Shown here piece after piece: positions 35,733 through 44,101 of a DNA stretch of 64,000 nucleotides. The notes under the pieces were generated by a model, which was not told the DNA's origin, did not search any database, and worked only from the letters and a program-made list of their open reading frames with translations. A program made the position numbers and the translations under genes. Position 1 is the first letter of the stretch, and each line of letters opens with the position of its first letter. Origin of the DNA: Gemmatimonadota bacterium (GTDB taxonomy: Bacteria > Gemmatimonadota > Gemmatimonadetes > Gemmatimonadales > Gemmatimonadaceae); NCBI GenBank assembly GCA_016719105.1, contig JADKAQ010000002.1:1-64000 (forward strand). The letters run 5' to 3'.

Positions 35733-35766
35733 CTCGTCTTCTCGTCTTCTCGTCTTCTCGTCTTCC
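35733..35766 (+). repeat. GAAGACG-type repeat, right arm (inverted)
   Basis: Four tandem CTCGTCTT units, reverse complement of the left arm, 48 bp before the asparaginase-type start codon. It has the same orientation relative to the downstream gene as the repeats before coxA and coxC. Confidence 0.9.
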
Positions 35767-35814
35767 AAGCGACTCGGCCCTACCTTCGTGGGCATCTCCT
35801 TCACTCCGCCTGCA

Positions 35815-36891
35815 ATGACTGTTTCCCGTCGAGATTTCCTCACCACCACGGCGACGACCGCTGCCGCCCTCGCGATCCCGGCGTCGCGCAGCGACGCGCT
35901 CCCGACTCCCGCTGCCGGTCGCCCGTTGGTCGGCGCCGCCTCGCGCCCCCTCGTGATCGCCTCCGCCAACGGACTCCGTGGCGTCAAGGTCGCGTACGAC
36001 CAGATCGTGGCTGGCGGCGACACACTCGATGCGATCATCGCCGGCGTGAACATCCAGGAACTGGATCCGGACGACCAGTCGGTCGGGTTGGGGGGATTGC
36101 CTAACGAAGAGGGCGTCGTGCAGCTCGACGCGTCGTGCATGCACGGACCGACCCGGCGCGCTGGCGCGGTGGGGTGCCTGGAGGACATCGCCACGCCGTC
36201 GCTCGTCGCCAAGGCGGTGATGGACTACACCGACCACATCATGCTGGTGGGGCAGGACGCGCGCCGCTTCGCGGTCAAGATGGGGTTCAAGACGCAGAAC
36301 CTCCTCACCGAGAAGAGCCGGCAGGACTGGTTGCGGTGGAAGGCGCGCCTGAACAAGAACGACTTCTGGCTCGACCACGACGACGACGTCAAGATCAAGT
36401 TCACCACCGGCACGATCAACATGAACGCGTTAAACGCCGGCGGTGACCTCTCTTCGGTGACCACCACGAGCGGGATGGCGTGGAAGGTGCCAGGGCGCGT
36501 CGGCGATTCGCCGATCATCGGGGCCGGGCAGTACTGCGACAACACCGTAGGCGCGGCGGGCTCCACCGGGCGTGGCGAGGCAAACATCAAGGTGTGCGGC
36601 GCGTTCCTCGCCGTCGAACTGATGCGCAACGGGGCGTCGCCCGAGGCCGCACTCCTCAAGGTCGTCGAGCGCGTGATCGCGATGACCGAGGCACGCCTCC
36701 TCGACGAGCGCGGTCGCCCCTACTTCGACCTCAACTTCTACGCCGTCAGCAAGGACGGCCGGTACGCCGGCGTCGCGGCGTACGAGGGGAGCCAGTTTGC
36801 CGTCTGTGACGCAAACGGCGCCCGTCTCGAGGCCTGCGCCTACCTCTACAAGCGCAGCGAGCGCCCCACGTCGACGCCGAAGGACAGCTAG
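35815..36891 (+). CDS. Tat-exported N4-(beta-N-acetylglucosaminyl)-L-asparaginase-type Ntn hydrolase
   Basis: 358 residues. The leader MTVSRRDFLTTTATTAAALA has a canonical twin-arginine motif. The protein is a T2-family Ntn-hydrolase precursor: the autocleavage/nucleophile threonine is in FTTGTINMNALN (about residue 200), followed by TTTSGMAWKVPGRVGDSPI, the GAGQYCDNTVGAAGSTGRGE substrate loop and a conserved C-terminus (SKDGRYAGVAAYEG). The family cleaves glycosylasparagine or isoaspartyl bonds. The precursor should fold, self-cleave into alpha and beta chains and be exported folded. ATG 35815 begins the Tat leader; ATG 35788 is less likely. It is probably co-transcribed with the preceding Tat-exported protein. 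Confidence 0.9.
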   Translation: MTVSRRDFLTTTATTAAALAIPASRSDALPTPAAGRPLVGAASRPLVIASANGLRGVKVAYDQIVAGGDTLDAIIAGVNIQELDPDDQSVGLGGLPNEEGVVQLDASCMHGPTRRAGAVGCLEDIATPSLVAKAVMDYTDHIMLVGQDARRFAVKMGFKTQNLLTEKSRQDWLRWKARLNKNDFWLDHDDDVKIKFTTGTINMNALNAGGDLSSVTTTSGMAWKVPGRVGDSPIIGAGQYCDNTVGAAGSTGRGEANIKVCGAFLAVELMRNGASPEAALLKVVERVIAMTEARLLDERGRPYFDLNFYAVSKDGRYAGVAAYEGSQFAVCDANGARLEACAYLYKRSERPTSTPKDS

Positions 36892-37020
36892 CGATTCTCG
36901 GCCGGCATTCGCGCGGGCGCACCACGGGCGCCCGCCTCGGGGGCACCACGAGCCGAGCGGGTGCTCGCGTCGGGGGAGGGCGTCCGATCGCCGGCCGGAC
37001 GCTGCGGTGTTGGCGGCTCG

Positions 37021-38436
37021 TTAGGCCGGCGAGAGGCGCGACGGCGTCAGCGCCGCGGCCTCACGTGAGTCGCCGGCCTCGCCGCGCGGCGCCTCGCCCG
37101 TCATGATCGCCGGGGCGTCCAGGCGCGGCGCCGCGGCCAGCACTGCCCCCTTCTGTGCGGCGCGCGCCAAGGTCCCGGCCAGCGCCGCCACATCCTGCGT
37201 GCGGGCCAGCTGCGCCCCGGCCGCCAGGTGCGCCTCGCGCACTACGCTGCCTAACGCGCTCGACTCCTCCACGAACTGGTCGAGTCGCGTCGCCAGCGCA
37301 TCGGCGAGCGGCCCCGCCGACAGCGGGTCCTCGGCGCTGGCCGTTGCGCTGACGTGCCACGCGCGCTCGTGCTCGCGCAAGGAGATGATGGCGCGCGTGA
37401 GGCGCTGGTGCGTCGCCTCGAGCACGCCCCCCCCTTCCATGGCCCCCAGGCGCGAACGTTCGGTGCGCGCAAGCACGTCGTGCACGAGCGCCTCCGTGCG
37501 CTCGGCCGCCTCGGTCGAACTCTTGGCCAGCCGGCGCACCTCGCCCGCCACCACCGCGAAGCCGCTCCCCTGCTCGCCCGCTCGGGCCGCCTCCATCGCG
37601 GCATTGAGGGCGAGCAGCTTGGACTGGCGCGCCATCTTGCGCACGAGCGCGGCGAACTCGCGAATCTCGTCGGCCGACCGCGCCAACGACTCGAGGTCGC
37701 CTAACGAACCGTGCAGCGAGGCGGCGATGCCCTGCACGCGCGCGGCGCTGTCGGTGAGGTCATCGATGGTGTCGCGCACCCCGTCGGCCGAGCGCACGCC
37801 GCGTTCCACGACCGCGCGATGCTCGCGCGCCAGCGCCTGCGCGGCCTCGCGCGTGCGCGCGGCGTCGCCCTGCGCAGCGACGGCCGACTCGGCCAGCGCC
37901 ACCAGCCGATGACCGGCCAACGAGAGGTGCTCGGCGGTGCGCTGCGCCGTCGATGGGAGGGCGCTCGCCTGCGTCGCCAGGTCGGTCGAGCGCGATGCGA
38001 CCTCGCGCGTCTGCTCGCGCAGCGACAGCAGGAGGTCGCGCACGTGTTGCATCGCCTGCCGCACGCTGCGCGCGATAGGGGCAAAGAGCCCTTGCTGCGG
38101 CTCGGGGGTCGCGTTGATGAAGTCGTTGTGGGTCGCCGCATCGAGCGCATCGATGACGCTGCGCGCCCCCTCCCCCGCCGCCGGAGCGGCCATCGCCGCG
38201 ACGATGAGCGCCGCCAGGACCAGCGCCCCACCGATCGCCGCCCCCAGGAGACCGAGCAGGGTCCACGTCCCCGCGCGCGCCAGTTCGCCGCGCATCAGCC
38301 ACGCGCACGCCGAGAGCATCACGGCCCCGACGAGACCAGCCACGAGCGCGGCGTTGGACAGGTCGACCGCGGCGCGCCGCCCCGCGTGCTCGGCGGTGCG
38401 CTTGTCTGCCTGTTGTGGCCCGCTAGATTGACTCAC
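37021..38436 (-). CDS. methyl-accepting-chemotaxis-like protein without a sensor domain
   Basis: 471 residues from GTG 38436, which has GGAGG about 7 nt upstream. Two adjacent membrane helices (about 26-48 and 55-85) are separated by only a few residues, so there is almost no periplasmic domain. A long cytosolic coiled coil follows, with the signalling tip ALNAAMEAARAGEQGSGFAV and VVAGEVRRLAKSSTEAAERTEAL. It could sense membrane state or a cytosolic cue through CheA/CheW; no che genes are in the window. The stop codon TAA lies inside one of the CCTAACG words. It is divergent from leuS with a gap of only about 56 bp. Confidence 0.88.
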   Translation of the reverse strand: MSQSSGPQQADKRTAEHAGRRAAVDLSNAALVAGLVGAVMLSACAWLMRGELARAGTWTLLGLLGAAIGGALVLAALIVAAMAAPAAGEGARSVIDALDAATHNDFINATPEPQQGLFAPIARSVRQAMQHVRDLLLSLREQTREVASRSTDLATQASALPSTAQRTAEHLSLAGHRLVALAESAVAAQGDAARTREAAQALAREHRAVVERGVRSADGVRDTIDDLTDSAARVQGIAASLHGSLGDLESLARSADEIREFAALVRKMARQSKLLALNAAMEAARAGEQGSGFAVVAGEVRRLAKSSTEAAERTEALVHDVLARTERSRLGAMEGGGVLEATHQRLTRAIISLREHERAWHVSATASAEDPLSAGPLADALATRLDQFVEESSALGSVVREAHLAAGAQLARTQDVAALAGTLARAAQKGAVLAAAPRLDAPAIMTGEAPRGEAGDSREAAALTPSRLSPA

Positions 38437-38492
38437 TCCCAGTCCTCCCGCGCGACAACGGCGCGTAAAGCGCCGTGTGTCATAGACTTACC

Positions 38493-40967
38493 ATGACATC
38501 TCCGACCCATCCCGCCAACGCCGGTGACACCGGCGGATACGATCCCACTGCCGTCGAATCCAAGTGGCGTGAGCGGTGGCGCGAACGCGGGACCAACACC
38601 ACCGACCTGGCCTCGGGCGAGCGTCCGTTCTACGCCCTGATGATGTTCCCCTATCCGTCGGCCGAGGGGCTCCATGTGGGCAACCTCTTCGCCTTCACGG
38701 GGAACGACATCTATGGACGATTTCATCGGCAGCAGGGGCACACGGTCTTCGAGCCCCTCGGCTACGACGCGTTCGGCATTCACTCCGAGAACTACGCGCT
38801 CAAGGTCGGGGTGCACCCGATGCGCCTCATTCCGAAGAACATCGCCAACTTCCGCCGCCAGCTCGAGCGCGCCGGACTGATGGTCGATTGGGGGAAGTCG
38901 GTCGACACCACGGCGCCGGACTACTACCGCTGGACCCAGTGGGTCTTCCTGCAGCTCTACAAGCGCGGGTTGGCCTACAAGAAGAAGGCGGCGGTGAACT
39001 GGTGCCCCAGCTGCAAGACGGTGCTGGCCAACGAGCAGGTCGTCGGCGGCGCCTGTGAACGGTGCGGGACCATCGTCGAGCAGCGGCTGCTCGAGCAATG
39101 GTTCTTCCGCATCAGCGACTACGCCGAACGCCTGCTCCACAACCTCGACACGATCGACTGGTCCGACACCACCAAGACGGCGCAGCGCAACTGGATCGGC
39201 AGAAGCGAGGGGGCGAGGCTGCGCTTCCCGGTCGCCGGGGCGAGCGGGGCGGGGCGGAGCACGGCCGACATCTCCGACATCACCGTCTTCACGACCCGCC
39301 CCGACACGATCTTCGGCGCGACGTACATGGTGCTCGCGCCGGAGCATCCGATGGTCGACCTGCTCGCGACCGATGGCCAGCGTGCCGAGGTCCAGGCGTA
39401 TCGCGACCGTGCGGCCAAGCAGGACCTCGTCTCGCGCAAGACGACCAAGGAGAAGACCGGCGTCTTTACCGGATCGCACGCCATCAATCCGGCCACTGGG
39501 AAGGAGGTCCCGGTCTGGATCGCCGACTACGTGCTGATGGAATACGGTACGGGGGCGATCATGGCGGTCCCGGGGCACGACGAGCGCGACTTCGATTTCG
39601 CGACCGTCTTCAACCTCCCGATCGTCCGTGTCGTGGCGGCGCCGGACGACACGGCCGCGACGCCACTCGAGTCTGCGTTCACCGACGATGCCGCCGGCCA
39701 CCTGGTGAACTCCGAGCAGTTCGATGGGCTCCCGGTCGCCGAGGGCAAGAGCGCGGTGACGGCCTGGCTCGCGGAGCGCGGGGCAGGGACGCCGGTGACC
39801 AACTACCGGTTGCATGACTGGTGCATCTCGCGGCAGCGCTACTGGGGGCCGCCGATCCCGATCGTCTACTGCGACGCGTGCGGGCCGCAGCCCGTGCCGG
39901 AGCAGGACCTCCCGGTCGTCCTCCCCGACATCCCCGACTTCCGCCCCGACGACTCGGGGATCTCGCCGCTGGCGCGCCACGCGGAGTGGTATCACGTCGC
40001 CTGCCCGCAGTGCGGGGCCAAGGCGCGCCGCGAGACCGACGTCTCCGACACCTTCCTCGACAGCGCCTGGTACTTCCTGCGCTACCCGAGCGTGGGGCAC
40101 GACGATGTGCCGTTCGATCCGGCGATCACGAAGAAGTGGCTGCCGGTGAATTCGTACATCGGGGGCAACGAGCACGCGGTGTTGCACCTGCTGTACTCGC
40201 GCTTCATCACGATGGTGCTGCACGACATGGGGTACCTGCACTTCGAGGAACCCTTCACCAGGTTCCGCGCCCACGGCCTCATCATCCGCGAAGGGGCCAA
40301 GATGTCGAAGAGCCGCGGCAACGTGGTGAACCCCGACGCCTTCATCGACCAGTGGGGGGCGGACTCGTTCCGCACCTACCTCATGTTCCTCGGCCCGTAC
40401 GAGGAAGGGGGCGACTTCCGCGACGCAGGGATCATCGGCGTCAAGCGATTCCTCGACCGGTTGTGGCTGGCGGCAACGCTGGCGACCGAGGAGGGCACCC
40501 CAGATGCGGCCGTCGTGCGCAAGCTCCACCAGACCATCGCCAAGGTGACGAGCGACATCCCGAAGCTGAGCTACAACACGGCGATCGCGGCGATGATGGA
40601 GTACATGAACACGCTGCGGAAGGGTGAGCGCACGCCGCATCGCCAGGAGGTCGAGCCGGTGGTCCAGATGATCGCCCCCTTCGCTCCGCACGTGGCCGAG
40701 GAACTGTGGGAGCGCTTTGGCCACACCGTGAGCGTCTTCGACAGCGTGTGGCCGGCCTTCGATGCGGAGCTGGCGCGTGAGGATTCTGTGCAGCTGGCGG
40801 TGCAGGTCAACGGCAAGCTGCGCGGGACGCTCGCCGTGGCGCGCGACATCACGCAAGCCGAGGCGCTGGCGGCCGCGCTGGCCGATCCGGCCATCGCCAA
40901 GTACGTCACGGGCGAGGTCAAGAAGGTCATCTTCGTCCCAGGGCGGCTGCTGAACCTCGTCGTCTGA
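38493..40967 (+). CDS. leuS: leucyl-tRNA synthetase
   Basis: 824 residues from ATG 38493 (ATG 38475 would add six). It charges tRNA-Leu. Class Ia motifs are clear: the HIGH equivalent in FPYPSAEGLHVGN (about residue 55), zinc-type cysteines in WCPSCKTVLANEQVVGGAC, the editing CP1 domain (about 220-420, TRPDTIFGATYMVLAPEH), tRNA-selection elements and the KMSKS loop GAKMSKSRGNVVNPD (about 605-619). The anticodon-binding and C-terminal domains are complete, ending PGRLLNLVV. The short distance to the divergent MCP-like gene means the two promoters must overlap. No strong Shine-Dalgarno is visible. Confidence 0.97.
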   Translation: MTSPTHPANAGDTGGYDPTAVESKWRERWRERGTNTTDLASGERPFYALMMFPYPSAEGLHVGNLFAFTGNDIYGRFHRQQGHTVFEPLGYDAFGIHSENYALKVGVHPMRLIPKNIANFRRQLERAGLMVDWGKSVDTTAPDYYRWTQWVFLQLYKRGLAYKKKAAVNWCPSCKTVLANEQVVGGACERCGTIVEQRLLEQWFFRISDYAERLLHNLDTIDWSDTTKTAQRNWIGRSEGARLRFPVAGASGAGRSTADISDITVFTTRPDTIFGATYMVLAPEHPMVDLLATDGQRAEVQAYRDRAAKQDLVSRKTTKEKTGVFTGSHAINPATGKEVPVWIADYVLMEYGTGAIMAVPGHDERDFDFATVFNLPIVRVVAAPDDTAATPLESAFTDDAAGHLVNSEQFDGLPVAEGKSAVTAWLAERGAGTPVTNYRLHDWCISRQRYWGPPIPIVYCDACGPQPVPEQDLPVVLPDIPDFRPDDSGISPLARHAEWYHVACPQCGAKARRETDVSDTFLDSAWYFLRYPSVGHDDVPFDPAITKKWLPVNSYIGGNEHAVLHLLYSRFITMVLHDMGYLHFEEPFTRFRAHGLIIREGAKMSKSRGNVVNPDAFIDQWGADSFRTYLMFLGPYEEGGDFRDAGIIGVKRFLDRLWLAATLATEEGTPDAAVVRKLHQTIAKVTSDIPKLSYNTAIAAMMEYMNTLRKGERTPHRQEVEPVVQMIAPFAPHVAEELWERFGHTVSVFDSVWPAFDAELAREDSVQLAVQVNGKLRGTLAVARDITQAEALAAALADPAIAKYVTGEVKKVIFVPGRLLNLVV

Positions 40968-40989
40968 CGCGCGGCATGGCAGGCAAGCG

Positions 40990-41019
40990 AGCGGGGCCCG
41001 GCGCACGCCGGGCCCCGCT
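40990..41019. terminator. bidirectional terminator between leuS and the cupredoxin-like lipoprotein gene
   Basis: GCGGGGCCCGGC (40991-41002) and GCCGGGCCCCGC (41007-41018) pair perfectly, extended by an A-T pair, with loop GCAC. It starts 23 bp after the leuS stop and faces the end of the convergent gene. Confidence 0.8.
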
Positions 41020-41050
41020 TGCATCTGGCGGATGACGCCCACCCCGGCCG

Positions 41051-41920
41051 TCAGCTGATCGTGAACTCCTTGATCATGCCGTGCGCCAGGTGCGGCTTCC
41101 CGTCCTTGGCGTCGGGGAGGAAGCAGACGAACAGGTAGTTCCCCGGCGCCAGGTCGACGGGGACGAAGGCGACGTCGCCCTTCTTCTGGCCAGAGGTCCC
41201 GCCCATCGCCTTCGCCGGCGGCGGGCCCGCGAACGTCATCCCCCACTTCAGGAAGTCTTCCTTCGTCTTCCCGGAGTCGAGCTTGGCGATGAACATCTCG
41301 TGCGACTGCTGCGCCAGGTTCTCCAGGCGAATCATGTGCTTGCCGGCGGTGAGCGGCGCGGAGAGCGTCCAATCGTAGTCGGTCATCTGCACCGTCACAT
41401 CGCTCGTCGGTGCGGTCACGACCTCCCCGGTTGGCGCGACCACCGTCAACGCCTTGATCATCCCCTTCGCGACGTGCGGGACGTGGTCCGGCGTGTCGAT
41501 GAAGCAGATGATCGCGTAGTTCCCCGGCGTGAGGTCACGCACGAGGCTCGACGTTGCCCCCGGCTCCGGCGAGTTTGGACCCACGACGTCCTCGATCCAG
41601 GGCGGTGGCGGCGACCCGGGCGCCATGTGCTTGAGCCCCTCGGTGAGGTCGGTGAAGCTCTTGCCGTCCAGCAGGCGCAGCAACTGCACGTGATGGAGGG
41701 TCTTGCCGTTGTTCACGAGCTTGAGCGTGACCATGCCGCCGGATACAGTGTCCGGCGCTTCGTACGCGAAGTCGGTGGCGACGATCGTGACCTCGGGGGG
41801 GAGCGCGGCGGCCGCGGTGGCGGGGGCCGCGCTGTCGGCGGTGGCGTCGCCGGCCTGTTCACCGCCAGCGCAGGCGGCGAGCACGGCGAGTGAAGCGATG
41901 AGCGCTAGAGAAGAGCGCAT
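41051..41920 (-). CDS. lipoprotein with two cupredoxin-like domains
   Basis: 289 residues. ATG 41920 has AGGAG 8 nt upstream and begins a lipobox leader (LAVLAACAGG). Two homologous domains follow (about 45-165 and 172-289). The first contains KTLHHVQLL, TPGNYAIICF and PHVAKGMIKALTVV; the second QQSHEMFIAK, APGNYLFVCFLPD and PHLAHGMIKEFTI. Each therefore keeps a His, a Cys, a second His and a Met in the order expected of a type 1 copper site, although the Cys-His spacing is longer than in plastocyanin or azurin. A periplasmic, lipid-anchored copper or electron-transfer protein is plausible. I do not know a named family. It is divergent from the cyclodeaminase trio. Confidence 0.78.
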   Translation of the reverse strand: MRSSLALIASLAVLAACAGGEQAGDATADSAAPATAAAALPPEVTIVATDFAYEAPDTVSGGMVTLKLVNNGKTLHHVQLLRLLDGKSFTDLTEGLKHMAPGSPPPPWIEDVVGPNSPEPGATSSLVRDLTPGNYAIICFIDTPDHVPHVAKGMIKALTVVAPTGEVVTAPTSDVTVQMTDYDWTLSAPLTAGKHMIRLENLAQQSHEMFIAKLDSGKTKEDFLKWGMTFAGPPPAKAMGGTSGQKKGDVAFVPVDLAPGNYLFVCFLPDAKDGKPHLAHGMIKEFTIS

Positions 41921-42134
41921 GCGACAACTCCTGGAGGGAGGAGGGGGCCCCGCAACGTCGCGGGGCGGGAGAGTTGGCGCGCGCATGATGTGCGGCGCGC
42001 ATGAACATGGCAAGGGGGCGCATCGGCACCTTCCGAACTGGCGATTCTTGAGACAAACTCGCCCGCTTGCCGTTTGACCGCATGGGTCACTCGACCCGTA
42101 CTCTGCACCTGGCCCCGCGCACACGAACAGGACC

Positions 42135-43142
42135 ATGGCCGACGCCCGCACGCTGATTGTCCCGCACGCCGATGTCGAGCGGTTGCTCCCCATGCCGTCC
42201 TGCATCGACGTCATGGCCGACGCGCTCGCCGCCACGACGCGCGGCGATGCGCTCCTCCCGCTACGCCAGGTGCTGCGCCTCCATTCAGGTCGCGACGCCT
42301 TTGCTGTCATGCCCGCGGTGCTCGGCAATGCCATCGGTGCCAAGGTCATCACCGTCTTCCCGGGGAACGACGCGACGCCGTACGAGTCGCACATGGGGGT
42401 CATCCTCTACTTCGACGACACACACGGTCGCCTGCTCGCGATCATCGATGCGAGCTCGGTCACCGCGATCCGTACCGCCGCTGTCTCCGGACTCGCCACG
42501 CGCCTCCTCGCCAACACCGACGCGTCACGTCTCGCGATCCTCGGCGCTGGCGTGCAGGCCATGACGCACCTCGACGCCATGCGCGCGGTGCGCGACGTGC
42601 GACGCGTCACGCTCTGGAGCCGCGGCGCGCAGCGCTGCGAGAGCTTTGCACGATGGGCGCGCGAACAACGGGGGGTGGAGGTCACCATCTGCGCGACGGC
42701 CGAGGCGGCGGTGCGCGATGCCGACATCATCTGCACCGTCACGGCGTCGCGCGAGCCCGTCCTGCAGGGCGAGTGGGTGGCACCCGGGGCACACATCAAC
42801 GCCGTGGGAGCCTCCATCGCGTCGGCGCGCGAACTGGATACCGATGCCGTGGTGCAGTCGATGCTCTACGTCGATCGCCGTGAGTCGACGATGAACGAAG
42901 CGGGCGACTTCCTCATCCCACGCGAGGAGGGGGCGATCGACAACGGGCACATTCGTGGCGAGATCGGCGAGTTGCTGGTGGGGCGGGCGCAGGGCCGCAC
43001 CAGCCCCGGGGAGCGTACGCTCTTCAAGTCGTTAGGGTTGGCGGTGGAGGATGTGGCAAGCGCGCGCTTCATCCACGAGCGTGCCGTGGCCACCGACACG
43101 GGAACGTGGATCGAGCTGGGCGGCCTGCGCCCCGCCACATGA
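42135..43142 (+). CDS. ornithine cyclodeaminase/mu-crystallin family protein
   Basis: 335 residues, cytosolic. An N-terminal substrate domain (about 1-120, GAKVITVFPGNDATPYESHMG) is followed by a Rossmann domain with the NAD(P) motif LAILGAGVQAMTHLDAM (about 133-149). IIDASSVTAIRTAAVSGLAT is a family signature. Members include ornithine cyclodeaminase, alanine dehydrogenase, ketimine reductase and opine/siderophore precursor enzymes; which applies here is not evident. It is first in a trio: its stop overlaps the next start (ATGA at 43139-43142), indicating translational coupling with the PLP dehydratase. Confidence 0.88.
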   Translation: MADARTLIVPHADVERLLPMPSCIDVMADALAATTRGDALLPLRQVLRLHSGRDAFAVMPAVLGNAIGAKVITVFPGNDATPYESHMGVILYFDDTHGRLLAIIDASSVTAIRTAAVSGLATRLLANTDASRLAILGAGVQAMTHLDAMRAVRDVRRVTLWSRGAQRCESFARWAREQRGVEVTICATAEAAVRDADIICTVTASREPVLQGEWVAPGAHINAVGASIASARELDTDAVVQSMLYVDRRESTMNEAGDFLIPREEGAIDNGHIRGEIGELLVGRAQGRTSPGERTLFKSLGLAVEDVASARFIHERAVATDTGTWIELGGLRPAT

Positions 43143-44101
43143 CGCTCCCGCCGATCATCCCCATCGACGCCATTACCGCCGCGCGCGAGCGCCTGCGCGG
43201 GATGGTGGTGCGCACGCCGCTCGTGCGCCTGTATCACGACGCGCCGCGCCCCGCGATTCACCTCAAGCTGGAGAATCTGCAGCCCATCGGGTCGTTCAAG
43301 CTGCGCGGGGCGGGGAACGCCATGCGCGCCCTGCCGCGCGAGGCGTTAGGCGACGGTGTCTGGACCGCCAGTGCCGGGAACATGGCGCAAGGCGTGGCGT
43401 GGTGTGCGCGCGAGATGGGGGTCCCGTGCACCGTCGTCGTCCCGGACCACGCTCCCGACACCAAGGTGCGCGCCGTCGAGCGACTCGGCGGGCGCATCGT
43501 GCGACGCCCCTTCGACGCCTGGTGGCAGCTCCTCGTCGATCGCGGATCGCCCGAGTTCCCGGGGCGCTTCATTCACCCGGTCTCCGACGCCGAGGTAATG
43601 GCGGGGAACGCGACCGTGGCGCTCGAGATCCTCGAGGACGTGCCCGACGTGGCCGCGATCGTCGCCCCCTACGGTGGCGGCGGACTCAGTTGCGGCATTG
43701 CATCGGCGATCCGGCAGCTCGCTCCCCACGTGAAGGTGTATGCGGCGGAGGTGGACACCGCGGCACCACTGGCCCCTGCCCTTGCGGCTGGCGAGCTGGT
43801 GCCGACCACGTACACCCCATCGTTTGTCGATGGCATCGGCGGACGCACGGTGCTCGCCGAGATGTGGCCGCTGGCGTCGACCCTGCTCACGGGTTCGATC
43901 GTCGTCTCGCTCGCCGAGGTCGCCGCGGCGTGGCGCCTGGTGCTCGAGCGCAATCGCGTGCTGGCCGAGGGCGCCGGGGCGGCGGCGGTCGCCGCGGCGC
44001 TCACTGCAGCCGCCGGCGACGGCCCGGTTGTCGCGGTCGTCTCAGGAGGCAACATCGATCCCACCGTCGTCGTGAAGCTCCTGACGGGGGAACTCCCATG
44101 A
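43139..44101 (+). CDS. serine/threonine dehydratase-like PLP enzyme
   Basis: 320 residues. Fold-type II PLP motifs: the PLP lysine in PIGSFKLRGAGNAMRAL (about residue 52), TASAGNMAQGVAWCARE, the glycine loop YGGGGLSCGIASAI and VVSGGNIDPTVV. It removes ammonia from a hydroxy-amino acid. Compared with the other dehydratase at 14.3 kb it has SAGNMAQG in place of SSGNHAQA, so the substrate may differ. Both ends overlap their neighbours by 4 bp (ATGA), so it is the middle gene of a tight operon. Confidence 0.88.
   Translation: MTLPPIIPIDAITAARERLRGMVVRTPLVRLYHDAPRPAIHLKLENLQPIGSFKLRGAGNAMRALPREALGDGVWTASAGNMAQGVAWCAREMGVPCTVVVPDHAPDTKVRAVERLGGRIVRRPFDAWWQLLVDRGSPEFPGRFIHPVSDAEVMAGNATVALEILEDVPDVAAIVAPYGGGGLSCGIASAIRQLAPHVKVYAAEVDTAAPLAPALAAGELVPTTYTPSFVDGIGGRTVLAEMWPLASTLLTGSIVVSLAEVAAAWRLVLERNRVLAEGAGAAAVAAALTAAAGDGPVVAVVSGGNIDPTVVVKLLTGELP

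Noticed and set aside
38433..41372. 979-codon open frame antisense to leuS
   Set aside because: It mirrors leuS codon structure and has no recognisable domain; leuS is certain.
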